From Candidatus Altimarinota bacterium (GTDB lineage: Bacteria; Patescibacteriota; Gracilibacteria; BD1-5; UBA2023), in the NCBI GenBank assembly GCA_023230505.1, contig JALNXF010000001.1:62001-126000 (forward strand): a stretch of 64,000 nt of DNA. Reading direction: 5' to 3'. The notes beneath the pieces are model-generated. The model did no database searches. It saw only the letters and a program-made list of their open reading frames with translations, and was not told the DNA's origin. Positions 40,201-50,876 of the stretch are shown in pieces (position 1 is the first letter of the stretch; every line of letters begins with the position of its first letter). The position numbers were made by a program, and so were the translations under genes.

Positions 40201-40524
40201 CAAGTAAACTGAAAGAATGTTAAGTTAGATACAGATTTTATTTATTTCCTATATTGAGTTTGTGCAAATGAGTCTATGTGACTTAGAATAAAATCTATAA
40301 CCACTGAATGATCTGAAGTAAAATTTGATTGAATATTCCCAAATGGAAGACTTATGGATGGTGTGAATAAGCCAATTTGAGATAAAAAAGATGTTATAGT
40401 TTGATTTGGAATTTGAGATAAAAAAGAAGAAGAACCTACTTGAGGTTGAGGATGAACTTGAACTAAAACTTCCGTTCCTTGACTTTGAGGTGGTGAAGAA
40501 TGAACTAATCAAAATGATTGATAA
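37282..40524 (+). CDS. Giant protein of unknown function (1080 residues)
   Basis: The largest gene in the window. No signal peptide is seen. The first 370 residues are helical and polar (for instance YEDLKKHLNNIKQVL, LNKLKEQIDKSKLDKLKEL). A middle region, residues about 385-560, is Gly-rich and beta-like (NVDIGIGTFGWKIMPGIGASF, KVFGKVGVFNFIPGIFLGAS, GCHANASLIGWGVGLQYN, GLQFLSGYLPIPYLGASWTKV), resembling the alternating pattern of outer-membrane or pore-forming beta strands. The C-terminus is Gly/Thr-rich and acidic (GGGGGTGTKTSVPG). No domain recognised. It is followed by a one-helix small protein and the Cys-repeat surface protein, with which it may act. Confidence 0.55.
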
Positions 40525-40541
40525 TCTAATTTAAAAAATAA

Positions 40542-40703
40542 ATGAAAACAAAATATATTTACATTTTTACATTTTTAATTATTATCTTAATAATTGCAAT
40601 TAGTCTATATTTTGATTCTAGAAAAAAGAATGAAATGCCAGTTCTTGATTATAGTCAAAAAATTAACATAGATCTTAACAAAATTAATCAAAATGATGAA
40701 TAA
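40542..40703 (+). CDS. One-helix small membrane protein
   Basis: A 53-residue protein with a single transmembrane helix (YIYIFTFLIIILIIAISLYF) and a short polar tail (ending LNKINQNDE). It lies 17 bp after the giant gene, and its stop overlaps the start of the next gene by about 11 bp (or 8 bp using the second ATG), so the three are probably an operon. No family recognised. Confidence 0.55.
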   Translation: MKTKYIYIFTFLIIILIIAISLYFDSRKKNEMPVLDYSQKINIDLNKINQNDE

Positions 40704-43080
40704 AATTAAAATATTTATTGCATTATTTCTAATAAGTTTTGTATATCAAAGCTATGCTATAAATGTATATACTATTTGATCACAATCAAACAATTGTTCA
40801 GAGGCAAATGTAAATACTAGAATTTATGTTCCAGCATGACAAAATTCTCTAGATATTTCCGTTAGAGATTTATTTAGAACTACTGGCTTAAGTTTTATAC
40901 TAAATGCAAATTCTTCAGTTAATATATGGTCAAACAATAATATTTTAGCTCCAAATTGTAGTAATCCAGCTAATTGGTTTAGAGTAAGTAGTGTTAGTCC
41001 ATGAAATATGCTCTGGGTTATAGCTTTTGCAAATAATACTTGTACAGTGGATATTTCATCAAGACCTAACAGAAATAATCCAGTTGGTCAATTTGTATAT
41101 AACATCGGATTTAAAAATGAAACTTGATTTTGAGTTTGAAATACCTCAATTGGTTATTTCTATTACAGACCAAATTGATTATCTTATTGGCCACAAGAAT
41201 CTATTCCAAACCAAACTAATAGAACTTGGTCAAATCCTATAGAACATTGAAATGAATGTTTTAATTTATATGTAGATTATTGTTGAGACTGAGTAATTAC
41301 GAATTGAGAATCCTGTGACCCAACTGATCCAACTCGCACTTGATGGGGGGCTAATTGATGTAATGCAAGTTGTCAACCTATAAACTGATGAGGAGGAGGT
41401 TGATCTTCTTGTTGAGATTGAATAAAAGATGCCTGAGAAATTTGTGATCCAGCCGATCCAACTCATACTTGATGGGGAACTCTAGGTTGTAATGCAAGTT
41501 GTCAGCCTTTAAATTGATGAGGTTGAGGTTGATGAGGTGGATTTTGTTGAAATTGAATCTTAGAAGCCTGAGAACAATGTGATGATTGAAATAATATTTC
41601 ATGAGATTGATGTAGTGCAACTTGTACGACTTGATGAGGTTGATGATGAGGTGGATGAGTAACAACAAATCCTTGAATTAACTCATATTGTTGAGACTGA
41701 GTAGTTGAAAGACCAAATGCTTCTGGACAATTTGAACAATGTGATACAACTGAGTCTTGGTGTCAAAGTTGTCAGTATACAAGCACAAATCCTTGAGTAT
41801 CTTCTCCGTGAAGTATTACAATTACAAATCCAGGATTATCATCTCCAATTTCTTTGTCATCTTACAAGGTTATTGTCTGAGAATGAGTTAATATTTTTTC
41901 AAAAAGCGATACTATAAAATTTGATTGATGATGAAATAACATATATCTTGGATGACTTCCTGTAAAAATGGTAAATAATTCTGATGCTATTTTGACTTGA
42001 AATGATATACAATATACCTTGCCATGAAATTCTTGAGTAGGAACAGTTTTTTTCAAAGATCATAATGTATATGACGGAAGTGGAAGATTAATTGACATAG
42101 TTTATAATAGGACCAATTTTCCAAATAGTATAACACTTTTTAACTGAAGTAGCCTTTATGGATATTGATATAAATGAAAACCTATAAGTACAATTTATTC
42201 TAATACTAGAACTCCTGTTATTCCATCTTTATCGCCAAGTAATACTTTTTATGTTAGTATTTGATACTTAGAAGAAAATTTACCAATCAGAGTTTCTAAG
42301 TCAGCTATTTCAAATACTTCATGAGGGAATGCTTATATTGCAAAGCCAGCTTGATATGACTTGTGATTTATAAACAATAATGATTTTATTACTAATTTAA
42401 AAAAATGAAATTTTACAGTAACTTCTGTTAATGATACTGCTAATTTAATTAAACTATCAAGTCTTACTACAAATATTACAAATGAAAATATTCAAAACGA
42501 GATTAATTTAAGTGCATCTTGATCTAAGGAAAATATTGTTTCTTTATCAAAAAAATCTTTTATTACCAGTTTTTCTAATAATATTTCTAGCTTATCTGAT
42601 TTTAATAGTTTAGATAAATTATGAGATAATGAAAATATTAGACTTAGTAAACAAACCATTACTATTAATTGAGCTTTAAATTTATCTTGAAGAAAAACTA
42701 TAATAATTGAAAATGGTGATTTAATAATAAATAAAAATATAAAATATAGTGATAATAATTCTAGTTGGGCCTTTATAGTTAAGAATTGAAATATTATTGT
42801 TTCAAAAGATGTTTTCCAAATTTCTTGAGCTTATATGACTTTGAATTGACAGATTAATTCAGATTGATTTAAGATTTCAAAACAATTAATTGTTGATGGA
42901 AGTTTATATTGAGATAGTTGAGATTTAGTAAAAAATAGAACTTATATCAGAGCTTCTACATGATACAGTGCCATTACTACATGAGTAATAATAAATTATT
43001 CAACGCGTATTTTCAAAAATCCACCTCCACTTTTACTTAATTATATTAATCAATTTAACTTAGATAGGGTAGCTAAATAA
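40693..43080 (+). CDS. Secreted Cys-rich repeat protein (Myxococcus cysteine-rich/DUF4215-type repeats)
   Basis: A 795-residue exported protein (MM start; the second ATG gives 794). The signal peptide is KIKIFIALFLISFVYQSYA. Residues about 30-190 are Cys/Asn/Trp-rich. Residues about 195-370 hold four CGDGxxxxGExCDxxxx...C-N/S-A-S/T-C repeats, for example CGNGILEAGEQCDDGN then GDGCSATC. The repeats are joined by long oligo-Gly linkers made largely of UGA codons. The remaining 420 residues are beta-rich and end in a Ser/Asn-rich region (SSWAFIVKNGNIIVSKDV, INSDGFKISKQLIVDGSLYG). This end resembles that of the gene at 48270. Surface adhesion is inferred from family habit. Confidence 0.8.
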
Positions 43081-43097
43081 TTTTTTTATAGAAAATT

Positions 43098-43125
43098 TTG
43101 ACTAATTTGAATTTCTTCATATAAT
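43098..43125 (+). promoter_or_regulatory. Sigma70-type promoter of secE-nusG
   Basis: TTGACT, 16-bp spacer, TATAAT, about 45 bp before secE. Same 16-bp spacing as the RNA-like units. Confidence 0.75.
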
Positions 43126-43169
43126 TCCAGCGATTTTTATTTACCTATTTATTGTATTACCCAAAATTT

Positions 43170-43445
43170 ATGATTAATTTTTTAAAAGAATCTATTAAAG
43201 AATTTGAACATGTAGTATGGCCTACACAAAAAGAAACTAAACAGTATTTTATGATTGTTACCTGAATTATTGTATGATTAACAATTTTCTTATTTATAGT
43301 TTCTAGTATACTTTCAGCAGGGCTTTTCTTTGCTAAAGATAATATTAATCCAGCTACTCTTCCACAAACAACACAACAAAATTCTAATTCTACTCCAGAC
43401 TTAAATTTAGAAGATATTAAATTTGACACAGGAGCAACTAAATAA
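43170..43445 (+). CDS. secE: Preprotein translocase subunit SecE
   Basis: Essential third subunit of the SecYEG channel. The 91-residue protein has the single-helix SecE layout: an amphipathic start (LKESIKEFEHVVWPTQKETKQYFMIV, with the family's V-x-W-P-x-x-x-E), the transmembrane helix (GIIVGLTIFLFIVSSILSA) and a short polar C-terminal tail richer in Asn/Thr than usual. It is followed 26 bp later by nusG, the most conserved gene neighbour of secE. Confidence 0.92.
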
Positions 43446-43471
43446 CTTATATATTTTAATAAATACAAATT

Positions 43472-44023
43472 ATGTTTTCGAGCTTAGCAACAAATAAAGA
43501 AGAATGGTATGTTATAAGAGTTATATCTTGAACAGAAGAAAATGTTAGACAATCACTTTTGCAAAGAAGAGAAACTTTTTCATTAGAGGATTATATTTTA
43601 GAAATATTTGTTCCTACTCATGATAGTATTTCTGTTAAGGCATCAGGAGAAAAAGTAAAGAAAAAGAAAAATATTTTTCCATGATATATTCTTGTGAAAA
43701 TGATTGTAACAAATGAAAGTTGGTATATAGTTAGAAATACTCCAAATGTAACTTGATTTCTTGGAGCATGAACTGTTCCAGTTCCAGTTAGATGAGAAGA
43801 ATTAGATAAATTAAAATGAGTTTTATCTGAAAAAAGTGAAGAATATAAAACAAATTTAAAACTAGGTGATTTTGTTACAATTTCAACTTGACCTTTTGAG
43901 GGAAGTGAAGGAAAAGTAATAGAAATAAATGAAGAAAAATGATTACTAAAAGTAAATGTTAATCTTTTAGGTAGAGATACTCCAGTTGAGCTTGATTTTG
44001 CTAATGTTAAAGTTAAAAAATAA
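43472..44023 (+). CDS. nusG: Transcription antitermination/elongation factor NusG
   Basis: Binds RNA polymerase and couples transcription to translation or Rho. The 183-residue protein has the NGN domain (EEWYVIRVISGTEENVRQSLLQRR, LEIFVPT, KKNIFPGYILVKM, WYIVRNTPNVTGFLG) and the C-terminal KOW domain (LKLGDFVTISTGPFEGSEGKVIEI). Many conserved Gly are UGA codons. Spacing and order with secE are typical. Confidence 0.96.
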
Positions 44024-44034
44024 TTTAAAAATAA

Positions 44035-44691
44035 ATGCGAATATTTTCTTATCTTCTTTCAACTTTAGCTATATTTTTAATTTTAAATATAGTTTTATCG
44101 TTTTCTTTTATTTGATATAGAGATTTTCTAAAAAATATTAAAAATCAAATAAATTGAACTAATATTGTAAAGGAAGAAAATTTGCTAAATAAAAACAATG
44201 AAGTAAATGAGAGACTACTTAGTACAATTGAAGAATTAAGTCAAAATATTGAGAAAATTTCTTCAAAAGATAGCTTGACTGGAAGTATTCAAAATTTGAC
44301 TAATACTGGAATTGAAAATTTATGATTACCAAATTCCTTAGCTTTTAAAATATTACCACAATTTAATCCATTAAAAGTTGAAAATAATTGATTTTTTGAT
44401 ATAAAAAGTCAGGATGTTTCTAGCTTAAAATATAGTTCATTTTTTGATGAAAAAAGAAATTTGAAAATATATGTTTTTGAAAAAGGATATGGTGATTTGA
44501 TGACAATAATAAGGAAGTATAGCAAATATAAGATTAATGAAAAAAACAATTTTTACTGATATAGTTTTTACTTAAATCCTATATTTAAAGATGATAAAGT
44601 TAGATTTATTGTTCAATTAGAAGCAAAAAGTGTTTGATTTGAAATAAATAATTCAAATTATGAGCAATTGAAAATCTTACTGTTAAAATAG
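44035..44691 (+). CDS. Membrane-anchored hypothetical protein
   Basis: A 218-residue protein with one N-terminal transmembrane segment (LLSTLAIFLILNIVLSFSFI, about 6-25) and a short coiled coil (NNEVNERLLSTIEELSQNIEKI). The C-terminal 110 residues look globular (SLKYSSFFDEKRNLKIYVFEKGYGDLMTIIRKY). No family recognised. It is 11 bp after nusG and precedes greA by 42 bp, so it probably belongs to that transcript. Confidence 0.55.
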
Positions 44692-44733
44692 TTACAAAAT
44701 ACTACAAAAATTTATTTTTTTAATTTTAAAAAT

Positions 44734-45219
44734 ATGTCTAAAAAAATTTTACTTACAAAAGAATGACTTGCTGAAATTCAAGATGAGCTAAAAATTCTTA
44801 AAGATGAAAAAAGATTTGAAATAGCTGAAAAGCTTAAAGAAGCTATTTCTTACTGAGATTTATCAGAAAATTCTGAATATGAAGATGCGCGTAATGAACA
44901 AGCTCAAGTTGAGCTTAGAATTCTAGAATTAGAAGATATTCTAAAAAACTATGAATTAGTTAGTTCAAAAACTAGCAGTAAAGATTGATTAAAAGTTAAT
45001 ATTTGAAGTCTTGTTACTATTGAAAATCTTTGAGAAGCTCATAAATGAGAAAAAGAAACTTTTAAAATTGTTTGAACTACAGAATCTGATATTTATGAAA
45101 ATAAAATTTCAAATGAATCTCCGATTTGAAAAGTTCTTTTATGAAAAACAATTTGAGAAATGGCTAATTGAAAATCACCAAGTTGAGAATTTAGTTTTAA
45201 AATTTTAGAAATTAAATAA
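44734..45219 (+). CDS. greA: Transcription elongation factor GreA
   Basis: Stimulates cleavage of backtracked RNA by RNA polymerase. The 161-residue protein has the N-terminal coiled-coil (ILLTKEGLAEIQDELKILKDEKR, with [31 protein letters not shown], the catalytic acidic D-L-S-E-N-S-E-Y tip). The C-terminal FKBP-like domain follows ([43 protein letters not shown] and SPSGEFSFKILEIK). All are family hallmarks. It lies in a transcription/secretion gene cluster with nusG. Confidence 0.95.
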
Positions 45220-45225
45220 TTTTTT

Positions 45226-45636
45226 ATGCATTTTTTTTCGGAAAATATAATTTTAATTCCGGTTTTAGCTTGGATATTTTCAGTAATTATTAAATGAATT
45301 TATTTAAAATCTATTAATAAATTTACTATTAACTCTGCTTTAGGTTCAGGTGGAATGCCAAGTGTGCATTCAGCGCTTGTTACTAGTCTTACAACAGCGA
45401 TTTGAATAAAATTCTGAATTAATGATTGACTTTTTGTGGCCTGTTTGGTATTTTCTATGATCATAATTTATGATGCTATAAATGTTAGATTTGAGGCCTG
45501 ACTTCATGCAAAAGTACTTAATGAATTAACTTCAAAAAAATATAATTTCAGCGAATCAATAGGTCATCTTCCAAAAGAAGCATTAGCTTGAAGTATTATT
45601 TGAATAATTGTAGCTTTTATTTTAATGCAAATATAA
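45226..45636 (+). CDS. DivPAP-family (DUF212) membrane phosphatase
   Basis: A 136-residue protein with about four helices. The core reads SALGSGGMPSVHSALVTSLTTAIG (G-G-M-P-S-x-H-S-A), YDAINVRFEAGLHAKVLNEL (Y-D-A-x-x-V-R-x-x-x-G-x-H-A-x-x-L-N) and ESIGHLPKEALAGSIIG (G-H-x-P-x-E). That matches DivPAP/acid phosphatase family proteins related to PAP2, which act on lipid phosphates. The exact substrate is unknown. It begins 6 bp after greA. Confidence 0.88.
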
Positions 45637-45659
45637 ATTTTAATATTCATCTTGTTTTT

Positions 45660-45696
45660 AAAAAATAATTCCTTATAATTTGAAGGAATTATTTTT
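45660..45696 (+). terminator. Stem-loop terminator
   Basis: AATAATTCCTT, 7-nt loop, AAGGAATTATT then T-run; ends the secE to DivPAP cluster. Confidence 0.8.
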
Positions 45697-45710
45697 TAAT
45701 TTTTTAAATT

Positions 45711-45914
45711 ATGGTAAATAATGATGATATATTTCTAGATGAAGAAGATTTATGAGATGAAATAAATATTAGCTATATAACTTGAAAAGAGAGCTTAGAA
45801 GAATTAGAAAAAGAAGAAGAGGAAGAATTTTCTGGTCATAAGCTAGATACTTTCTCTCAAGCGATAGATCATGATGGTATTTATTTAGAAGATGAAAAAT
45901 ATTTTGAAAGCTAG
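45711..45914 (+). CDS. Small acidic protein
   Basis: A 67-residue highly acidic protein (MVNNDDIFLDEEDLGDEINI, ELEKEEEEEFSGHKL). No membrane segment, no cysteines, no family recognised. It starts 15 bp after the terminator and ends convergently with the next gene on a shared CTAG stop. Confidence 0.45.
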
Positions 45915-46357
45915 TTAATTTTATTTTCATCTATATTTTGAGTAGGGACTTCCTTGATTTCCTTGAATTTTTCATTTGCTGTTGCTGGTACGCTATCTTG
46001 AGTACTTTCACTTTTAATTTCTGATTTAATTTTTTCTTTAATATCTTGTATGCTAAATTGTCTTATTTTAAGTTGATTATCTACAATTCATTTTATAGTC
46101 TCTGAATCTTTAAGAAAATGATAAGTAAACCAAGATATTAAAAACAATCAGAGAACCGTTCAAATGGCAAATAATATTCACATTGATACATTGTATAAAG
46201 CCATTTTTAACTTACTCCTATGAATATTTAAAAATTCATGTTTTTCAATATTTTTCAGAGTTTTATTATTTTCTTCAATATTTTTATTTAAATTTTCTAA
46301 TGTTTTTAGTAATTTTTTTTGTAAATCTTGATTATTAATATTTGCTTTTTCTGACAT
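45911..46357 (-). CDS. Membrane protein with coiled-coil N-terminus
   Basis: A 148-residue protein. The N-terminal half is a Lys/Asn-rich coiled coil (QDLQKKLLKTLENLNKNIEENNKTLKNIEKH), followed by one transmembrane helix (MALYNVSMGILFAIGTVLGLFLISWF) and a polar cytoplasmic tail of about 55 residues. The layout of a helical region, a Gly-containing helix and a charged tail resembles DUF5665-type proteins, but this is weak. Its function is unknown. Confidence 0.5.
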
Positions 46358-46449
46358 TTTTAAAAAAAGATTATTGTAATATAATTATTTGAATATAATG
46401 AAATTATATTAATTTATATTTAATAATCAATATTTTATCATTATTATTT

Positions 46450-47085
46450 ATGGATACTATTAATTTTTTTAAAAAATATTCTATTTCTTTAAGTCCTTCT
46501 CAAATTGAATTATTTGAGAAATTTTTAGTTTTTTTTCTTGAAAAAAATAAATTAGTTAATTTATCAGCTATCAGAGATTCACAAGGAATTATTGAAAAAC
46601 ATTTTATTGATTCAATTATTTTGAATAATCACATTAAATTATCTTGAAAAATATTAGATATCGGCACTTGATGAGGTTTTCCAGGTATTCCTCTTGCAAT
46701 AACAAATCCAGACTGTAGTTTTACATTACTTGATTCTACTCGTAAAAAAATTGATTCAGTTAACGAATTTGCTCAAAAATTAGATTTAAAAAATATTTCT
46801 TGAATTTGGTGAAGAGCAGAAGAATTATTCTTAAATCTCGAATATAAAAAACAATTTGATTTTGTAGTTTCGCGTGCCACTGCTTATTTACCTCAGATAA
46901 TTGAGCGGAGTTTACCATTTTTAGGAAAATGATGAAAATTAGTTTTCTATAAGATTTTTGATGAGAAAGAAATTAAAGATTGAGAAATAATTTTAAAGAA
47001 AAATTGAATGAAAATAGAAAATATTTTTAAATATAGTATATGAGATCAAGAGAGGATTTTAATAGTAGCTTGATTTATTAAATAA
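46450..47085 (+). CDS. rsmG: 16S rRNA (guanine527-N7)-methyltransferase RsmG
   Basis: Methylates G527 in 16S rRNA helix 18. The 211-residue protein has the GidB/RsmG opening (SLSPSQIELFEKFLVFFLEKNKLVNLSAIRD, I-x-K-H-F-I-D-S), the SAM site (ILDIGTGGGFPGIPLAITNP, about residues 67-86; all the run of Gly is partly UGA), LLDSTRKKIDSVNEFAQKL and SRATAYLPQIIE. All are standard RsmG features. Confidence 0.94.
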
Positions 47086-47122
47086 TAACAATATAATAAG
47101 AGTTATTTTATAACAATTTTTT

Positions 47123-48244
47123 ATGAACAAAAAAATATATATAGTTTTATCAGTAGTTTTAATTGTCATTTTAGGTCTTATTTTGACTAATAAGTTTTTA
47201 AATAAAAATTCAAATACACCTAACTCGTTTATACCAAAATTTTTTAATAAAAATATAAAAACAAGCGGGAACGAATTAGCTAAAATGAGAGAAGAAATTA
47301 AATTAAATGATATTAGCTTAATTTATAATAGTGTTTATAATCAGTCTGATTATATGACAAAAAATGTTTTAGATACGAATTTCCTAGATTTTTTAAAAAA
47401 TCTAAAAACCTCAACAAGTGTATACTTAACTGATAATATTAACTGATGAATAGAATTTAGTTCTTATGAAAGAGAAATTTCTAAATTTAACTCATGAAGT
47501 CTAAGAAATTTTGATATTGAGTTAAATATCTCAGATTACAAAACTAAGAAACAAATAGAAAATTGAAAAGTCTATATTAATTGAATTAATTTTTGAGATT
47601 TTAAGGCCTGATCTTTTAAAAAATCTTTTAAATGGCCAATTGGAGTTGAATTATTTAATGTTTTAATTAGGTCTGATAATTATTGAGATGCCATGATTTC
47701 AGTAAATAGTCTTAATTCAGAAGGGGATTTACTGCTTTGAAATGTACTTATGAAAAAGGCCACAATAAAACAAGTTTCTTTATGAAAAAAACAAGATATT
47801 CAAATCACTTGAGTTAAATTATCTTTAAATGATTGTAGTTTAGTTGATAAAAATAATGCTTGTTATAAATGAAATGCAACACTGAAAATAAATCATATTT
47901 TGTGAAATGAAGCAAATACTAACTCGGTTTCTCTTAATATGCAAGCCATAACAAGGGAGTGAACTATACAAAATCTAGTGAGTGGTGGAATGGCATTTGT
48001 TGATTTTATAGATTCTGATTGAAATATATTAAAAATATGAGATTGACAAACTGTAAATATAGTTTACAATATTACAAAAGAAGATGTATTTAATATGAAA
48101 TCTTTAATCTGAAAAAAGTTCTGAGAAAAAGAGTGATACTGGTTTTATAACAAGAAAACATCTCTATGGGAAGAAAGAACTGCCAAGTATAGTTTAGATG
48201 AAAAAAATCTTACTTGGACCGCAACTATATCTGATATTTACTAA
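47123..48244 (+). CDS. Surface protein with single N-terminal membrane helix
   Basis: A 373-residue protein. Residues 1-27 are a membrane anchor (IYIVLSVVLIVILGLILTNKF). The exterior is beta-rich. The region NTNSVSLNMQAITREGTIQNLVSGGMAFVDFID, GQTVNIVYNITKEDV, then KKFGEKEGYWFYNKKTSLWEERTAKYSLDEKNLTWTATISDI, resembles the FAM171/CILP-like motif in which a Y-W-x-F-x-x-x-x-x-x-W-x-x-x-G-x-x sequence ends a surface region. It starts 37 bp after rsmG and 25 bp before the next, larger surface gene. Confidence 0.55.
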
Positions 48245-48269
48245 TTTTTATTTCTTAATTTTAGAGAAT

Positions 48270-50738
48270 ATGAAAACAAAAATTTTATTTTTATTTATAG
48301 TTTTATTTTGAATTATAAATAGCACCTCTGCTAACTATGATTGAGTAACTTATGTTTCTTACTTTTGAAGTGTACATAATCCATACTATATGGAAGTAAA
48401 AACAAAGAATTTAGATTGTCCCAGTAGACCAGAAAAAGTTTATAAAGAAAATGTTTTTCCTGTTTTAAATGTTGGATCTTCATCTATGAGTTGTAATAAA
48501 CCAGATCCTAACTCAATGGAATGTTCTTATGTTATAGAAAGCTCTTGAGCACCTACTGGATTTGTTATGGGTTGATTTTATATATATTGAGGTATAAAAC
48601 AAATTTTGGATTCTTTATGAATTCCAGCTAAAATAGTTAATAAATCATCTTGAAATTATGTAAAAAATTTTAATTTACAATTATTACTTTGAACTAGTAG
48701 TGTTTGAACTAAACTTTGAATATCTACAGGTTTTGATTTTGCAGATTATGGAAATCCATTTTATCTCTTTGAAAATAATAATCCTATTGAATATAGAGAT
48801 AATACTGAGTGTGGTTGAACTTGATCATTAACTGTAAATTTACCACCAATAACACCTGCAAATCCTGCTATAGATATTGAGAATTGAGATAGACCAGCAA
48901 CTATCTGAGAAGCAAAAATAGATTGATGTACTTATTCTTTGGGTACATATACTTGTTTTGCTTCAAGTAACCTAGATTTTAAAATTAAACTTTCTGCTTT
49001 ATGACTAAGTAATTGAAGTCCTGTTTGAATAGATAAATTAAATTTATCTTTAAATAATTGTAGTAATACAGCTCAAGTTACAGATCCAGTAAATGCTCCA
49101 TTTGTTTTAAACAATATTTCTACTTATGGTTCTTATAGTTATTCAAATCCAAAATTTAAACAAACTTGATGTTATACTTTAGATATTTATTGAAAATACT
49201 GAAATTCTCCAATTTTTTACACAAACTTTAAAAGTCTTAAAATAAATATTGTTCCAAATAATGATTTTAAGCTTTGAACTGCAACTCTTACTTGATGAGC
49301 TTATGCAAATAATTTAGATACTGCTAAATTATGTGTTAGTATTACAGACTCTTATTGAAATGTGATTAACAAAAATTATTGAATTCAGGATGTAGTAATA
49401 AATTGAGAATGATTTGATATTGATACTATAAATCCTTGATTTGATTGAGAATGATTAAGGCTCTCAAATAATACATTTAATAATTCAAAATCTTGTTTTG
49501 ATGTAAAATCACTTGTTCCTGGACAAAAAAATGTCAGCTTTAAAATAACAATTCCAGAACATAATGAAAGTACCTCTTTGAATGCAAGTTGAAATTTTAA
49601 AAAATTTGATTTTACAAAACTAGTTTCATTTAAAAAACCATTTATTTGAACATTGAGTATTGATTGAGATACATTTAAGATAGGAACTGAGCAGACTTTA
49701 AAGATGGACGTAATAAGTAAAAAGGACTTATCTACTCATAATATCTCAAATTTTATAAATTCTTTAAATGCTATTAACTCTAGTTATATAGTAAAAAATA
49801 AAAACTGAGAAAAATATTTAACAGATAATCCTATAGTTAATTTTACTCTAAATTATTGATGAAATACAACTATATGAACTTCTTGAGTGAAAGTAAATCC
49901 ATATATTTCGTATAACTTATGATGAAAAGATATTAAATATATTTTATGAGCTACAGATGGAGCTATCGATAATAGTCCAATTATTCTAGATAAAGCAGAA
50001 TTTTTAGGAGTAAAAATTATCTGAAATCTCCAATGAACCTGAAAACAAACCATTACCTGACAAGCCTCTAATTTCTCTGATTTATCAAAATCAGATCAAA
50101 GATCTAAAATAAAACAAAATGCGTATAAGCTTATTAAATGAATGAATAGTAATACCGTAGTTAATTGAGTAAAATATTTTGAATGAAATATTAATTTAAC
50201 TTGAGATAACTTATGATTTGAAACATTGGTTGTAAAAAATTGAAATGTTAAAATTACTTGAGATTTAAATGATTCTTGAAAAAAACTATGAATTATAGTT
50301 ATAAGAGATGATCAATCAAAGACAAATTTAGGTAATGTATATGTAAAACCAAATGTAAATAATATTAATGCAATAATATATGCGGATGGATGATTTATTA
50401 GTACAGATATTGATTGAATTCCATATTCTGTAGATTCTACAGTTAGAACCAGAACACTGAGTAATCAATTAACTTTAAAATGAAGCTTATTTACTAGAAA
50501 TACTATATGATGAGCTATTCTTACAGGTTGAAAATATATACTACCAGGCTGATCTACACTTTCTGATACAGATGATAATTTTAATAAGGCTATGATTTAT
50601 GATTTAAATTATATTAGAAGAGGATATACTTGATGGGACAAAAATAATAACAATAAACTAGATAGTGGGGAATATAAAAATCCATTTGTAATTATTTATA
50701 ATAATATTCTCCAGACTAATCCTCCTAAATGATTTTAA
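48270..50738 (+). CDS. Large secreted beta-rich surface protein
   Basis: An 822-residue exported protein with signal peptide KTKILFLFIVLFGIINSTSA. It has a Cys-containing N-terminal third (LDCPSRPEK, MSCNKPD, MECSYVI, CTYSLGTYTCFAS), then several repeated beta-sandwich-like units (for example NDFKLGTATLTGGAYANNLDTAKLCVSI). The C-terminal 180 residues (NVKITGDLNDSGKKLGIIVIRDD, NNINAIIYADGGFISTDIDG, LTLKGSLFTRNTIGGAI) parallel the end of the DUF4215-type protein at 40693. An EF-hand-like loop (DKNNNNKLDSGEY) lies near the end and may bind calcium. Probably part of the surface coat. Confidence 0.65.
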
Positions 50739-50746
50739 TTTTAAAT

Positions 50747-50783
50747 AAAAAACTCTCAATCAAATTTTGATTGAGAGTTTTTT
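50747..50783 (+). terminator. Stem-loop terminator
   Basis: AAAAAACTCTCAATC, short A/T loop, GATTGAGAGTTTTTT; ends the surface-protein transcript. Confidence 0.85.
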
Positions 50784-50876
50784 AAACTCAAAAAACAAGC
50801 GTTGTCAACAGAAAATATTGCTTTTTTTTAAAAAATATGTTACTATATTTAAGTATTTAAGAAACAAGAAAATATA

